Below are positions 1 to 7,766 of a stretch of DNA of 64,000 nt, one piece after another (the first letter of the stretch is position 1; every line of letters begins with the position of its first letter). The position numbers and the translations under genes are program-made. The stretch is from contig CADAEK010000016.1 in NCBI GenBank assembly GCA_902786925.1, positions 1-64,000 of the forward strand, written 5' to 3'. The notes below the pieces were generated by a model, which searched no databases, had not been told where the DNA came from, and saw only the letters and a list, made by a program, of their open reading frames with translations. The DNA comes from an uncultured Bacteroidales bacterium. Its GTDB lineage: Bacteria > Bacteroidota > Bacteroidia > Bacteroidales > Bacteroidaceae.

Positions 1-999
1 GAGGATTACTTCGTCGATATCGCTTGTTGAGATGCCTGCATCCTTGATGGCAGCCTGACATGGAGCCAAGCAAGCCTGAATGAGGTTGTGAGCCAGAGAC
101 TCGAACTTAGCACGGGTCAAGGTAGTCACGAGGTGCTTTGGCACACCGCCTGCAGCTGTGATGTAAGGCAGATTGATTTCTGTTGAAGAAGAAGATGAAA
201 GTTCAATCTTCGCCTTCTCAGCAGCCTCCTTCAAACGCTGCATAGCCATTGGGTCGAGCGAGAGGTCCACACCCTCGTTGCTCTTGAAGTCGCTGACGAG
301 CCAGTCAATAATCACCTGGTCGAAGTCGTCACCACCGAGGTGAGTATCACCATTGGTTGAGAGCACCTCGAACACACCGCCACCGAACTCCAGGATAGAG
401 ATATCGAATGTACCACCACCAAGGTCGAACACGGCAATCTTCATATCCTTGTTAGCCTTGTCGATACCGTAAGCCAATGCGGCTGCAGTAGGCTCGTTCA
501 CGATACGCTTCACATCAAGACCTGCAATCTGACCAGCCTCCTTAGTAGCCTGACGCTGAGAGTCAGAGAAGTAAGCAGGCACGGTGATGACAGCTTCCGT
601 CACTTCCTGACCGAGGTAGTCCTCAGCAGTCTTCTTCATCTTCTGCAGGATGATGGCAGAGATTTCCTGTGGCGTGTATTTACGGCCTTCGATGTCCACA
701 CGAGGTGTGTTGTTGTCGCCCTTCACCACTGTGTAAGGCACACGTGCTATTTCCTTCTGCACCTGATCGTAAGTCTCACCCATGAAACGCTTGATAGAGA
801 ACACCGTGTTCTTAGGGTTCGTGATAGCCTGACGCTTGGCAGGGTCGCCCACCTTACGTTCGCCATCCTTCACAAAACCAACCACTGAAGGAGTTGTGCG
901 CTTGCCCTCAGAGTTAGCAATCACTACAGGCTCGTTGCCTTCAAAGACCGATACACAAGAGTTTGTTGTGCCAAGGTCGATACCAATAATCTTTCCCAT
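1..999 (-). CDS. dnaK: Molecular chaperone DnaK (Hsp70), N-terminal part
   Basis: ATP-dependent cytosolic chaperone. The gene starts at 999 on the minus strand and leaves the window after 333 codons, so only the nucleotide-binding domain is visible. The first residues read [18 protein letters not shown], the Hsp70 signature. Further inside are [15 protein letters not shown] and [13 protein letters not shown], the phosphate-binding and second Hsp70 signatures, and an adenosine-site stretch rich in Gly-Gly-Val-Pro. No disruption is seen. A 192-bp gap separates it from the HU-family gene upstream, and a candidate promoter lies there. Identity is essentially certain; the C-terminal substrate-binding domain is outside the window. 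Confidence 0.97.
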   Translation of the reverse strand, partial: MGKIIGIDLGTTNSCVSVFEGNEPVVIANSEGKRTTPSVVGFVKDGERKVGDPAKRQAITNPKNTVFSIKRFMGETYDQVQKEIARVPYTVVKGDNNTPRVDIEGRKYTPQEISAIILQKMKKTAEDYLGQEVTEAVITVPAYFSDSQRQATKEAGQIAGLDVKRIVNEPTAAALAYGIDKANKDMKIAVFDLGGGTFDISILEFGGGVFEVLSTNGDTHLGGDDFDQVIIDWLVSDFKSNEGVDLSLDPMAMQRLKEAAEKAKIELSSSSSTEINLPYITAAGGVPKHLVTTLTRAKFESLAHNLIQACLAPCQAAIKDAGISTSDIDEVIL

Positions 1000-1092
1000 A
1001 ATCGTATTTGTTTTTAGTTTTGTTCTTAATAATATAATAATGTGTTGTCCACTTGCTACGGTCATACTCAACCGCAGACGCTTTATATCAAA

Positions 1093-1108
1093 GACAAAAG
1101 CCGTGCCA
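1093..1108 (-). promoter_or_regulatory. Candidate sigma-54-like promoter of dnaK
   Basis: On the minus strand TGGCACG (1108-1102), a 4-base spacer and TTGTC (1097-1093) resemble the -24/-12 sigma-54 pattern TGGCACG-N4-TTGC. The -24 half is exact, but the normally invariant GC of the -12 half is GT. A start near 1080 would leave an 80-base leader. TGTCAG-type words recur just upstream. A degenerate primary-type -7 box (TGTCTTTG) overlaps the same site, so the promoter class is uncertain. Confidence 0.35.
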
Positions 1109-1191
1109 GCAATCTGATACTGACACGACTTTCTCTTTCGACTGACAATGTGGCACAATCATTATGTCACTCTCTGTCAGAATTGACGTCT

Positions 1192-1812
1192 TTACTTCTT
1201 CACATACACCTTACTCTTCCCCACCATCGTACAACGGATGCCACTCTCAGGCTCCTCACAAAACGCATTCAACTCTTGCTCAGCCTTCTTGCGCCCCAAT
1301 CCTGTACGGGTCATATAATCCCTCACATGCATACAACCATTCTCCTCTATGAACTTCATCGCCACACGCCTGCGTTCCTCTTGCGTCGCAGAATCTCCCA
1401 ACTGTTCTTTGACGCTCTTCACATGAACCAAATCTGTCGATTCACGCAACCCACGCAGCCATTCCTTCTCTGGCAGGAAATTGATCTTCTTGATATACAC
1501 CCCATCTTGATTGGCGTGCACCTTCTGTCTCTTCGGAGAATTCCTTTCCTCCTCGGTCAGCAAGCCCAGAATCAAGTCGAACGTGCCAAACCCATCAATC
1601 TTCACAGAATGTCCTTCTTCCAGATACGAATTCAGCACCTCGGGCAGACCTTTCATCACACCCTCAAACCAGCTGCGAGGCATCGTGGTCAAATCCACAT
1701 ACGCATTCCCAATCGTTTCGTGACCTATACAATGTGCATGCTTCACCTTCGGATAAAACTTCTTTTCGCCAGTCCTATGTACATCTGGCATCTCTTGCAT
1801 AACGTATTCCAT
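1192..1812 (-). CDS. HU-family DNA-binding protein with C-terminal extension
   Basis: 206 residues. The N-terminal ~125 residues fit the Bacteroidota HU-like fold: a PRSWFEGVMKGLPEVLNSYL helix followed by GHSVKIDGFGTF, the HU pattern of strand, turn and Gly-Phe-Gly. The remaining ~80 residues are charged and helical (HVRDYMTRTGLGRKKAEQEL), with a helix-turn-helix look; HU itself is only about 90 residues. It probably binds and bends DNA in the nucleoid, but the target is unknown. A good primary-type promoter lies just upstream, and phased A-tract repeats sit behind that promoter. It is transcribed in the same direction as dnaK but has separate promoter sequence. Confidence 0.8.
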   Translation of the reverse strand: MEYVMQEMPDVHRTGEKKFYPKVKHAHCIGHETIGNAYVDLTTMPRSWFEGVMKGLPEVLNSYLEEGHSVKIDGFGTFDLILGLLTEEERNSPKRQKVHANQDGVYIKKINFLPEKEWLRGLRESTDLVHVKSVKEQLGDSATQEERRRVAMKFIEENGCMHVRDYMTRTGLGRKKAEQELNAFCEEPESGIRCTMVGKSKVYVKK

Positions 1813-1844
1813 ATCTTTCTTCTTTTGTTTAGTATTCTCTTTTG

Positions 1845-1876
1845 CAAAGATAGACCATCATTTCAAACAAAACAAG
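1845..1876 (-). promoter_or_regulatory. Primary sigma-type promoter of the HU-family gene
   Basis: Reading the minus strand: CTTG (1876-1873), 20 bases, then TATCTTTG (1852-1845). This matches the Bacteroidota -33/-7 pattern with ideal spacing. The start codon is about 33 bases downstream of the -7 box. Confidence 0.75.
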
Positions 1877-1894
1877 GCATCTCATCACATTTCT

Positions 1895-1978
1895 AAACTT
1901 TCAAAAAAAAATTCTAAACTTTAGAAATATTTTTTGAAACTTGGAAAAATATTTTTCAAACTTTAGAAATTTTGCGGA
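1895..1978. repeat. Four 21-bp A-tract repeats upstream of the HU-family promoter
   Basis: The word AAACTT starts at 1895, 1916, 1937 and 1958, exactly 21 bp apart. Each is followed by A/T runs (for example AAACTTTAGAAATATTTTTT). A 21-bp period equals two turns of B-DNA, so the A-tracts face the same side of the helix and should give intrinsic curvature. The array starts about 20 bp behind the -33 element. Confidence 0.75.
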
Positions 1979-2111
1979 CACGAGAGAAAAGAGGAAAAGG
2001 ATACAGGGAAAAAATTTGAAAAAGGGCACGAAAAAATCATGTTTCCTCTCCAAAAACGTTCCGATTTCCTCAAAAAACACATTTTTTCTTTTAATTATAT
2101 CACTTATTTTG

Positions 2112-2119
2112 TAATTTTG
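2112..2119 (+). promoter_or_regulatory. Candidate -7 box for the structured element
   Basis: TAATTTTG fits TANNTTTG. No clear TTTG lies 20 bases upstream (the site reads TTCTTT in A/T-rich DNA). Transcription would start near 2126, ahead of the hairpins at 2172-2334. Confidence 0.4.
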
Positions 2120-2171
2120 CCTCCGCAAACGTTCAGCATTCAAACTGTTCGTGCGCAGACATTGTGGGTAT

Positions 2172-2366
2172 ATTGAATCAACGTATTCAATTCTGAAGGT
2201 TCTACGTTCAAAATAGTCCGACCAGACAAATCAGTGAACCGGAGGAACAGGATACGCCTTTTGTTAGGCGTACCCCTTCCTTTCATTTCACTGAGAAGGT
2301 TAACTCTTTGGTCGGACGCTACCTGAACGTAGAAATGAGATTCGGAAAGTGGTGCGCTTTCTTTAT
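2172..2366 (+). ncRNA. Long structured RNA element (ncRNA or 5'-UTR switch)
   Basis: Nested complementary segments are visible. ATTGAAT/ATTCAAT (2172-2178 with 2185-2191) forms a small hairpin. An 11-bp stem pairs 2200-2210 with 2324-2334. GTCCGACC (2216-2223) pairs with GGTCGGAC (2310-2317). TCAGTGAA (2231-2238) pairs with TTCACTGA (2287-2294). TACGCC (2253-2258) pairs with GGCGTA (2267-2272) at the tip. The result is a rod of about 135 nt with an asymmetric internal bubble. A 7-bp GAAAGTG/CGCTTTC hairpin (2345-2361) followed by TTTAT could be a weak terminator. The segment 2310-2319 can instead pair with 2407-2416, next to the start of the following gene. The bubble-in-rod shape recalls 6S RNA, but I do not recognise a family and see no ORF in it. 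Confidence 0.6.
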
Positions 2367-2406
2367 GCTCACATTTATAATTAATTTATTCATTTAGATT
2401 TCAAAA

Positions 2407-2416
2407 GCGTCCGACC
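2407..2416 (+). promoter_or_regulatory. Third copy of the GTCCGACC word, beside the start codon
   Basis: GCGTCCGACC is perfectly complementary (10 bp) to 2310-2319, which also forms a stem with 2216-2223. It ends four bases before the ATG at 2421, where a ribosome would bind. Pairing here would exclude the upstream stem and could mask initiation. The complementarity is direct; the regulatory role is inference. Confidence 0.45.
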
Positions 2417-2420
2417 AACT

Positions 2421-4049
2421 ATGCAAGAAAATCTAAAAAAGGGACATTATACCCCTACGTCAAAGAGTAATGACGTAAAAAGCGGGAAGATGAAAGCCAT
2501 CTATGGCCTCATGAAGGAGAAACTGCTATATCCCTTCAAACAAGATTTATTGTATTTTCTTCTATTATGGATACTCGTAGCATTGCCCAATTGCTATTCT
2601 CAGCATAACCATACCACCTATTTCATTTATCTTGCAATGATGTACTACATCATCACTTATGTTGTGGTCGTTATTATAAATCTCAACATACAAATAGCAA
2701 GAGTCTTAAAACCCATAGTCTTTATCACTTCAACAATAATTGACCTGTTGAATCTCTATTGTTACAATATTTATGGTTGTTTCCTTTCTAACGACTTTGT
2801 ACAAATTATTGCAGCTACAAATCCGAGTGAGGCAAAAGAGTATTTTGAGACATTTGTTTCATGGGATGATGTGATCTATTTCGTATTAATTACAGCGATT
2901 AGTATCGTCATCATGATTATACTTTCAAAAATCCGAAAAGTAAAATTTGGAAAAGCATGGATTGTGGCAAGTGGATTATTATTGCTGTCTATTAGTGCAA
3001 TAATGCATAACTCTGGCATGATCAAGGAAGAGTTTGCAGATAAACAACGATGGAAATTCAACTTTGCGGAAGTAGTGGATTTGAAGAACCACCCAACTTA
3101 CCCAAGCATAGAAGAAAGTGACAGTATCCACCCTGAGCAAGTTGTTATCATACTTGGAGAATCATTTTCTTCCAACCACAGTTCTTTATATGGATATAAA
3201 AAATACACCAACCCCCTCCTAAAAAAACAAGTGGAGCAAGGAAATCTTTATATCTTTAAGAATGTCAAAAGTCCAAGCACCAACACCACTAATGCTTTCA
3301 AGTATTTATTGAACACTTTCCAAGTTGGCCAAGAAGAAGGAAAAACTTGGTACGAAAGCACTAATATCATTGAAGTAATGAAGACCGTCGGATACCATAC
3401 AATATGGATTTCCAATCAATCAGAAAAAGGAATGTTCGATAACCTTCCCAGTGGACACGGGAGTATTTGTGATGAAAAATGTTATATGGAAAACGAAACA
3501 TCTACCGACAAGTATGATGGCAGGCTTATAGAGAAATCCCCATCGAACACACAAAGGAAGAGCACCATATTTTATCATCTGATGGGACAACACGAGAATT
3601 TTGAAGAAAGATATCCCAAAGAATATAGGCACTTCAAGGAAAAAGATTACTCTGCATATCCAGAACACCAGAGAGAAATACTCGCCTCTTACGACAATGC
3701 CACGCTTTATAATGATTATGTCGTCAACTCCCTCATGGACTTATACAAAGACAAAGATGTCGTTCTGTTCTATTTCTCCGACCATGCATTAGATGTATTC
3801 GACACTGACCCCAATTATTTCGGGCACGCAAAACAAACAGAAGCATCACAAAAACAAGGAAAGAAAATACCCTTCATGGTTTATGTATCTCCTCTTTTTC
3901 AGGAACGGCATCCAGAGAAAGTTGAGCGCGTAAAAGCTTCTATTGACAAGCCTTTCTGTACCGACAAGTTTATATATGCTGTTATGGATATAGCAGGCTA
4001 TCGGTTTGCAGACAATGATGACGTAAAGAAGAATTCAGTATTTCAATAA
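2421..4049 (+). CDS. Phosphoethanolamine transferase-like membrane sulfatase-fold enzyme (EptA/CptA type)
   Basis: 542 residues. About five hydrophobic segments fill the first ~200 residues, followed by a periplasmic alkaline-phosphatase/sulfatase-fold domain. Metal and catalytic motifs of the family are visible: ILGES (Glu247), NHSSLYGY, a Thr-rich nucleophile segment SPSTNTTNAF (about 284-293), FYFSDHALD and FGHAK. Members move phosphoethanolamine from phospholipid to lipid A, core sugars or surface glycans. The usual SDHGES is SDHALD here, so the exact acceptor is uncertain. The start at 2421 could be later (in-frame ATG at 2490, or the Met of MKEKLLYP); all precede the first membrane segment. 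The gene stands alone behind the structured element at 2172-2366. Confidence 0.75.
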   Translation: MQENLKKGHYTPTSKSNDVKSGKMKAIYGLMKEKLLYPFKQDLLYFLLLWILVALPNCYSQHNHTTYFIYLAMMYYIITYVVVVIINLNIQIARVLKPIVFITSTIIDLLNLYCYNIYGCFLSNDFVQIIAATNPSEAKEYFETFVSWDDVIYFVLITAISIVIMIILSKIRKVKFGKAWIVASGLLLLSISAIMHNSGMIKEEFADKQRWKFNFAEVVDLKNHPTYPSIEESDSIHPEQVVIILGESFSSNHSSLYGYKKYTNPLLKKQVEQGNLYIFKNVKSPSTNTTNAFKYLLNTFQVGQEEGKTWYESTNIIEVMKTVGYHTIWISNQSEKGMFDNLPSGHGSICDEKCYMENETSTDKYDGRLIEKSPSNTQRKSTIFYHLMGQHENFEERYPKEYRHFKEKDYSAYPEHQREILASYDNATLYNDYVVNSLMDLYKDKDVVLFYFSDHALDVFDTDPNYFGHAKQTEASQKQGKKIPFMVYVSPLFQERHPEKVERVKASIDKPFCTDKFIYAVMDIAGYRFADNDDVKKNSVFQ

Positions 4050-4093
4050 AGTTTGACCCTAAAAAACGAAGCAATGAATCCACAATAAAAAGC

Positions 4094-4120
4094 AATCGGA
4101 TGTGCCACACACATCCGATT
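4094..4120. terminator. Bidirectional terminator between the transferase and hepT genes
   Basis: A perfect 11-bp stem AATCGGATGTG/CACATCCGATT with a 5-base loop lies between convergent genes. On the minus strand it is followed by GCTTTTTATT. Confidence 0.8.
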
Positions 4121-4190
4121 ACTTGTTATTCCTTCAACAGCATCTCTGCCCATACGGGCAGGCCATCTGTGTATTGTTTGAAGAGGTGGG

Positions 4191-4556
4191 TCATTCTTTC
4201 AACAACCCTTCAATGACAGAACGAAGTTGGGGAAGATCGTCCTTAATAGCTGAGAAAACAACGGCCTCGTCAATATTGGCATACTCGTGAGAAATGAGGT
4301 TGCGCATATCGTAGATTTGCACCCAAGGAATCTCTGGATGTTTGGCCAGTGGCCGGCTTTCTTCTTTAAGCAACTTGCCAACCAATTCTCCAATGACTTG
4401 CAAGCGCATCACCACAGAGTCGAAAAGCATCATATTGACAGGAGAGAGGAAAAACTCATTACAATCGTTGATATCCTTGCAACGCTCCATGATCACGTCT
4501 ATGCATTCAAGTATCTGCGATAAACGATCCTTTACCGTATATTCCTCTTTAGACAT
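4191..4556 (-). CDS. hepT: HepT-like HEPN toxin (DUF86)
   Basis: 121 residues, all-helical HEPN type. The RX4HXY motif of HepT ribonucleases is intact (Arg85, His90 and Tyr92 in RNLISHEY). Family members are toxins that cleave RNA or are blocked by adenylylation from the partner nucleotidyltransferase. The first eight bases overlap the end of the nucleotidyltransferase gene, so translation is coupled. The protein would act in the cytosol. It is unlikely to be a decayed copy, because both active motifs are intact. Confidence 0.85.
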   Translation of the reverse strand: MSKEEYTVKDRLSQILECIDVIMERCKDINDCNEFFLSPVNMMLFDSVVMRLQVIGELVGKLLKEESRPLAKHPEIPWVQIYDMRNLISHEYANIDEAVVFSAIKDDLPQLRSVIEGLLKE

Positions 4557-4848
4557 ATACAGCCTCCCTATCTATGTTTTGTTTGAGCAAAGGACGTAAA
4601 GAATTGCGATAGCGAACCAGATCAACATCTTGGTCGAAAAGGGATTGCAACAAGCTCCGTATCTTGGACATAACGGCGAAAGATGGATTGGAAACATCAA
4701 CAACGATGTCTATGTCGCTGTCGTCCGTGTTTTCACCACGAGCAACAGAACCGAATATGCCTATCCGATTAATACCCAAAGAAGCTCCATAAACCTTACG
4801 GAATCCCTTCAGTTTTTTCTTACAGACGTTCAAGTTCAATGCCATCAT
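4549..4848 (-). CDS. mntA: MntA-like minimal nucleotidyltransferase antitoxin
   Basis: 99 residues with a single nucleotidyltransferase domain. GIFGSVARGE...DSDID gives the GSX10DXD catalytic signature (Gly33-Ser34, Asp45, Asp47). In characterised pairs this antitoxin adds AMP to a tyrosine of HepT. It is the first gene of the pair. A TATCTTTG box at 4866-4873 on the minus strand is a likely -7 element, with a poor -33. Translation may begin at the first or second of two adjacent Met codons. Confidence 0.85.
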   Translation of the reverse strand: MMALNLNVCKKKLKGFRKVYGASLGINRIGIFGSVARGENTDDSDIDIVVDVSNPSFAVMSKIRSLLQSLFDQDVDLVRYRNSLRPLLKQNIDREAVYV

Positions 4849-5045
4849 TCAATGATTTTCTACCGCAAAGATACAACTTTTTCAGACAACAAGTATATTT
4901 CCTATATATTTTTCCTTTTTCACTTTTCCCTTTTTATTCTTTCCCCAGTACCTATTTACTTTCACCACTCTGTCCATCCGCTTATTCAACTGCTGATTGT
5001 CGGCAAGCAGATTCTATATGCTATCTGCCTCCTAAAAGCGTAGTG

Positions 5046-5147
5046 GTTCAGTCTTTGAGCGAATATATAATGGCTGAAACACATGCACCTTCTTCTTGCA
5101 AGAGGTGTCAACCTCATCAATGGGGAACTCGCTTTATCCAATAGCCC
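5046..5147 (-). pseudogene. Decayed copy of the 3' end of the SIMPL-domain gene
   Basis: About 100 bp closely match 5371-5474, the last ~34 codons of the neighbouring SIMPL gene. Read in the matching frame the fragment gives EFPIDEVDT then CKKKVHV, against EFSIDEADT and YKKKVRV in the intact gene. A CAA codon has become TAA, and one base is missing after the KKKV stretch, which shifts the frame. Similarity stops upstream of the TAA, so only a fragment survives. It probably comes from a partial tandem duplication. Confidence 0.75.
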
Positions 5148-5201
5148 TTCTTCCGTTCCGTCATTCGTCTTATGCCCACAAACAAAGTCGTCATTTGCCC
5201 G

Positions 5202-5237
5202 ATAACTCCGTTGCTTTATGCCCAGCAACGGAGTTAT
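5202..5237. repeat. 14-bp perfect inverted repeat
   Basis: ATAACTCCGTTGCT (5202-5215) and AGCAACGGAGTTAT (5224-5237) are separated by 8 bases. There is no T-run after it on either strand, so it is not a typical intrinsic terminator. It may be the relic of a terminator for the decayed SIMPL copy. Confidence 0.6.
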
Positions 5238-5260
5238 TCATAAATTATGAATAAGCAAAC
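5234..5260. repeat. Palindrome shared with 39938-39964
   Basis: A 21-bp perfect palindrome (TTATTCATAA, A, TTATGAATAA) is followed by GCAAAC. A second copy at 39938-39964 matches at 25 of 27 bases. The function is unknown. Confidence 0.5.
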
Positions 5261-5316
5261 ATCCCCACCCTTTTCTGCGCGCAACACATCATTTTCTCCT
5301 GAAACAATCGAAGAAA

Positions 5317-5352
5317 AAAGCGCCGGATATACCGTAGTACATCCGACGCTTT
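5317..5352 (-). terminator. Terminator of the SIMPL-domain gene
   Basis: On the minus strand AAAGCG-T-CGGAT pairs with ATCCG-G-CGCTTT and continues into TTTTTCTTC. It lies 18 bases after the stop codon. Confidence 0.75.
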
Positions 5353-5370
5353 CTTTATGCGGGCTTTCTT

Positions 5371-6063
5371 TTAGTCTTTCAGCGAGTATGTAATGGTTGA
5401 CACCACGCGCACCTTCTTCTTGTAAGGGGTGTCAGCCTCATCGATGGAGAACTCGCCTTGCCCGGCTGCCACTATCTTGTTGATGGTGGAGTGGCTGTTC
5501 TCAGCAAACTGGCTGGCAGTCTTCTCGGCATTGCTGATCGCTTCTGCCATCATTTCCGGCTTCAGCTGCTGGAACTGGGTGTATTCGTATTCTGCATAGT
5601 CGGAATCCAGGATGACGTTTCTGTCTATCAGCTCATCCACTTTCTGGCGCAACTGGCTGATAAACTGAGTATCTTTCGACACCACCTTCAGCGAGCGTCT
5701 TGCGGTATAGTGGTAGCGTGGTTGATTGCTGCCCCAAGCATTGGCCAGATTGTCAGTCACATCATACGTGTTGACAGTCACTTCGCCTTTGCCCTTGATG
5801 CCTTTCTCCTTCAGGAACTGCTGGATGGCATCGATTTTCGTGTTAAGCACACTGAACAAAGGCTTCAAGTCGTCGCCTGCCACTTGCACGCTCATGGTCC
5901 ATGTCACCTTGTCGGCATCCACCTCGCGCTCGGCCAAGCCTTTCACGGTCACGCGGCGGTCCTTGTTCGTGAAGTTGTCAATACCTCCCTTGATGCACAG
6001 TCCCAGCATCAGGAGACCTACAGCCACAATGGCTGCCACAATGATTTTCTCGTACTTCTGCAT
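5371..6063 (-). CDS. SIMPL-domain (DUF541) envelope protein
   Basis: 230 residues from the Met of MQKYEKIIVAAIVAVG. This start is preferred over one 27 codons earlier because a strong promoter (6114-6145) lies downstream of the earlier Met. One N-terminal membrane segment or uncleaved signal anchor is followed by a SIMPL domain: VTVKGLAEREVDADKVTWTM near the start and KKVRVVSTITYSL at the end, both typical. Family members (BP26/OMP28, YggE) are periplasmic and are linked to oxidative-stress tolerance, but the biochemical role is not established. The gene is monocistronic, with its own promoter and terminator. Confidence 0.8.
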   Translation of the reverse strand: MQKYEKIIVAAIVAVGLLMLGLCIKGGIDNFTNKDRRVTVKGLAEREVDADKVTWTMSVQVAGDDLKPLFSVLNTKIDAIQQFLKEKGIKGKGEVTVNTYDVTDNLANAWGSNQPRYHYTARRSLKVVSKDTQFISQLRQKVDELIDRNVILDSDYAEYEYTQFQQLKPEMMAEAISNAEKTASQFAENSHSTINKIVAAGQGEFSIDEADTPYKKKVRVVSTITYSLKD

Positions 6064-6113
6064 AGTGCTTCTATTGATGATATTAAACATGCGCCCCCTT
6101 TTATGGAGGCGCA

Positions 6114-6145
6114 CAAAAGTAGGGCTTTTCAGCATTACAACCAAA
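6114..6145 (-). promoter_or_regulatory. Promoter of the SIMPL-domain gene
   Basis: Minus strand TTTG (6145-6142), 20 bases, TACTTTTG (6121-6114). It fixes the start codon at 6063. Confidence 0.75.
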
Positions 6146-6190
6146 TCGGACCCTCGTTTTTCACATCTTTTATACTATGCGCAGGCCGGT

Positions 6191-7717
6191 TTAACCTTCG
6201 TTCTCAATGATGTTGAGCATCTTGATGGTTGCCTTGATAGCCGCTTCCGTCTGGTCGGCATCGAGAGCACGCGTGCGGTAAGCCCTGTCATTATACGTCC
6301 ATGAAATGGTAGTCTGCACCAGTGCATCGGTGCGTCCGCCTGGCGGAATGCTGACTTGATAGTTGGTGAGCCAGGGGAACGTGCGGTTCAGCTTATTCTT
6401 ATAGATATGACGAACGGCACGCACAAAGGCGTCATACATACCGTCGCCCATTGCAGACTCTTCAAACACGTCGCCATTCACCTCAAGTTTCACCGAGGCC
6501 ATAGGCTTCAAGCCATAAGCCGTTGAGACCATGTAGGAGATGAGCCTGACGGTGTCATCAGGAGCGCTATGTTTGAGCACATCGGCCACAATATAGGGGA
6601 GGTCCTCCTGTGTGACCAGCTGTTTCTTGTCGCCCAACTCAATGATGCGGTCCGTCACGCGGCGTGTCTGCTCTTGCGTAAGCTCAAGCCCCAGCTCCTC
6701 CAGATTCTTCAAGATGTTTGCCTTGCCCGAGTTCTTGCCCAACGCATACTCGCGCTTGCGGCCAAAGCGTTCGGGCAGGAGATCGTTGCAGTAGAGGTTA
6801 TTCTTGTTGTCGCCATCGGCATGCACACCTGCCACCTGCGTAAACACGTTCTCACCGATAATTGGCTTGTTGGGTGGAATTGCTATGCCCGACAGGCTCT
6901 CCACCATCGTGGATGCCTTGCCGAGATTCTCTTCGTTAATACGAGTCTGCGCATGCGCATGGTCGTTCAATATGGCCTGCACCGACGACAGCGGCGCATT
7001 GCCCGCACGCTCGCCAAGACCATTCACAGCTGTGTGAACACCCTGGCAGCCAGCCAGCACCGCAGCCAGTACATTGCCCGCCGCCAAGTCGTAGTCATTA
7101 TGTGCATGGAAATCAAAATGCAGTTCGGGATAGCGCGCAACCATCTGGCTGACAAAGGCAGCTGTGAGCTGGGGATTCAAGATGCCCAGTGTATCGGGCA
7201 GCATGAAGCGCTTTACGCCACAAGTCCTCAGCGCATCGACAAAGGCAAACACATAGTCGGGACTGTCCTTCATGCCGTTGGACCAATCCTCCAGATACAG
7301 ATTCACACCAATGCCCAGTTCTGCGGCATAACTGATGCTACGACGTATGTCAGCCACATGCTCCTCCAGCGTCTTCTTCAACTGAAACTTGCAATGACGC
7401 TCGCTGCCCTTACAGAGCAGGTTGATGTTCCGGCAACCACAATCATTAATCCAATCAAGCGATGTGGTGCCATCAACAAAGCCAAGCACCTCTACCCTAT
7501 CCAGCATCCCTGCTTGACGCGCCCAACGGCAAATGCTTTTCACCGCCTCCTTCTCACCGTCGGACACACGCGCTGAAGCTACCTCAATGCGGTCCACATT
7601 CAGGTCCAACAGCAGCATACGCGCCACCATCAACTTCTCGTGCGGCACAAAGCTGACCCCATTGGTCTGCTCTCCGTCGCGCAGCGTCGTGTCCATGATT
7701 TCTATGAACTTCTCCAT
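6191..7717 (-). CDS. Second isopropylmalate synthase-like enzyme (LeuA2/citramalate synthase type)
   Basis: 508 residues from [17 protein letters not shown]. The TIM-barrel synthase domain carries the DTTLRDGEQ metal and active-site segment, HAHNDYDLA and GLGERAGN. The C-terminal ~130 residues resemble the LeuA allosteric domain. These enzymes condense acetyl-CoA with a 2-oxo acid. The family contains isopropylmalate and citramalate synthases, and sequence alone does not decide here. The N-terminus differs from the canonical LeuA at 12953-14455. A Met at 7753 would precede a TAACTTTG -7 box (7748-7741), so the start at 7717 is preferred. Other Bacteroidota often place this gene beside leuD; here two transport genes lie between them. 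Confidence 0.8.
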   Translation of the reverse strand: MEKFIEIMDTTLRDGEQTNGVSFVPHEKLMVARMLLLDLNVDRIEVASARVSDGEKEAVKSICRWARQAGMLDRVEVLGFVDGTTSLDWINDCGCRNINLLCKGSERHCKFQLKKTLEEHVADIRRSISYAAELGIGVNLYLEDWSNGMKDSPDYVFAFVDALRTCGVKRFMLPDTLGILNPQLTAAFVSQMVARYPELHFDFHAHNDYDLAAGNVLAAVLAGCQGVHTAVNGLGERAGNAPLSSVQAILNDHAHAQTRINEENLGKASTMVESLSGIAIPPNKPIIGENVFTQVAGVHADGDNKNNLYCNDLLPERFGRKREYALGKNSGKANILKNLEELGLELTQEQTRRVTDRIIELGDKKQLVTQEDLPYIVADVLKHSAPDDTVRLISYMVSTAYGLKPMASVKLEVNGDVFEESAMGDGMYDAFVRAVRHIYKNKLNRTFPWLTNYQVSIPPGGRTDALVQTTISWTYNDRAYRTRALDADQTEAAIKATIKMLNIIENEG

Positions 7718-7766
7718 ACTGTCTTCTTTCATTTGGGGTGCAAAGTTAAACATTTTTTCACAATTC

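Noticed and set aside
1901-2143. An 80-codon minus-strand frame rich in Phe and Lys
   Set aside because: Its repetitive sequence comes from the 21-bp A/T repeats; it overlaps the promoter-upstream region and has no family resemblance.
2200-2334. Signal recognition particle RNA or RNase P RNA
   Set aside because: The conserved GGAAG/AGCAG tip of SRP RNA and the conserved RNase P core are absent; 6S RNA remains only a shape-based possibility.
4191-4848. Genomic-island boundary with attachment sites
   Set aside because: No tRNA, integrase or direct repeats flank the toxin-antitoxin pair.
6569-7576. A 335-codon frame on the plus strand opposite the second leuA-like gene
   Set aside because: It lies wholly antisense to a well-supported enzyme gene and has no recognisable domain; long antisense frames are common in GC-rich codons.
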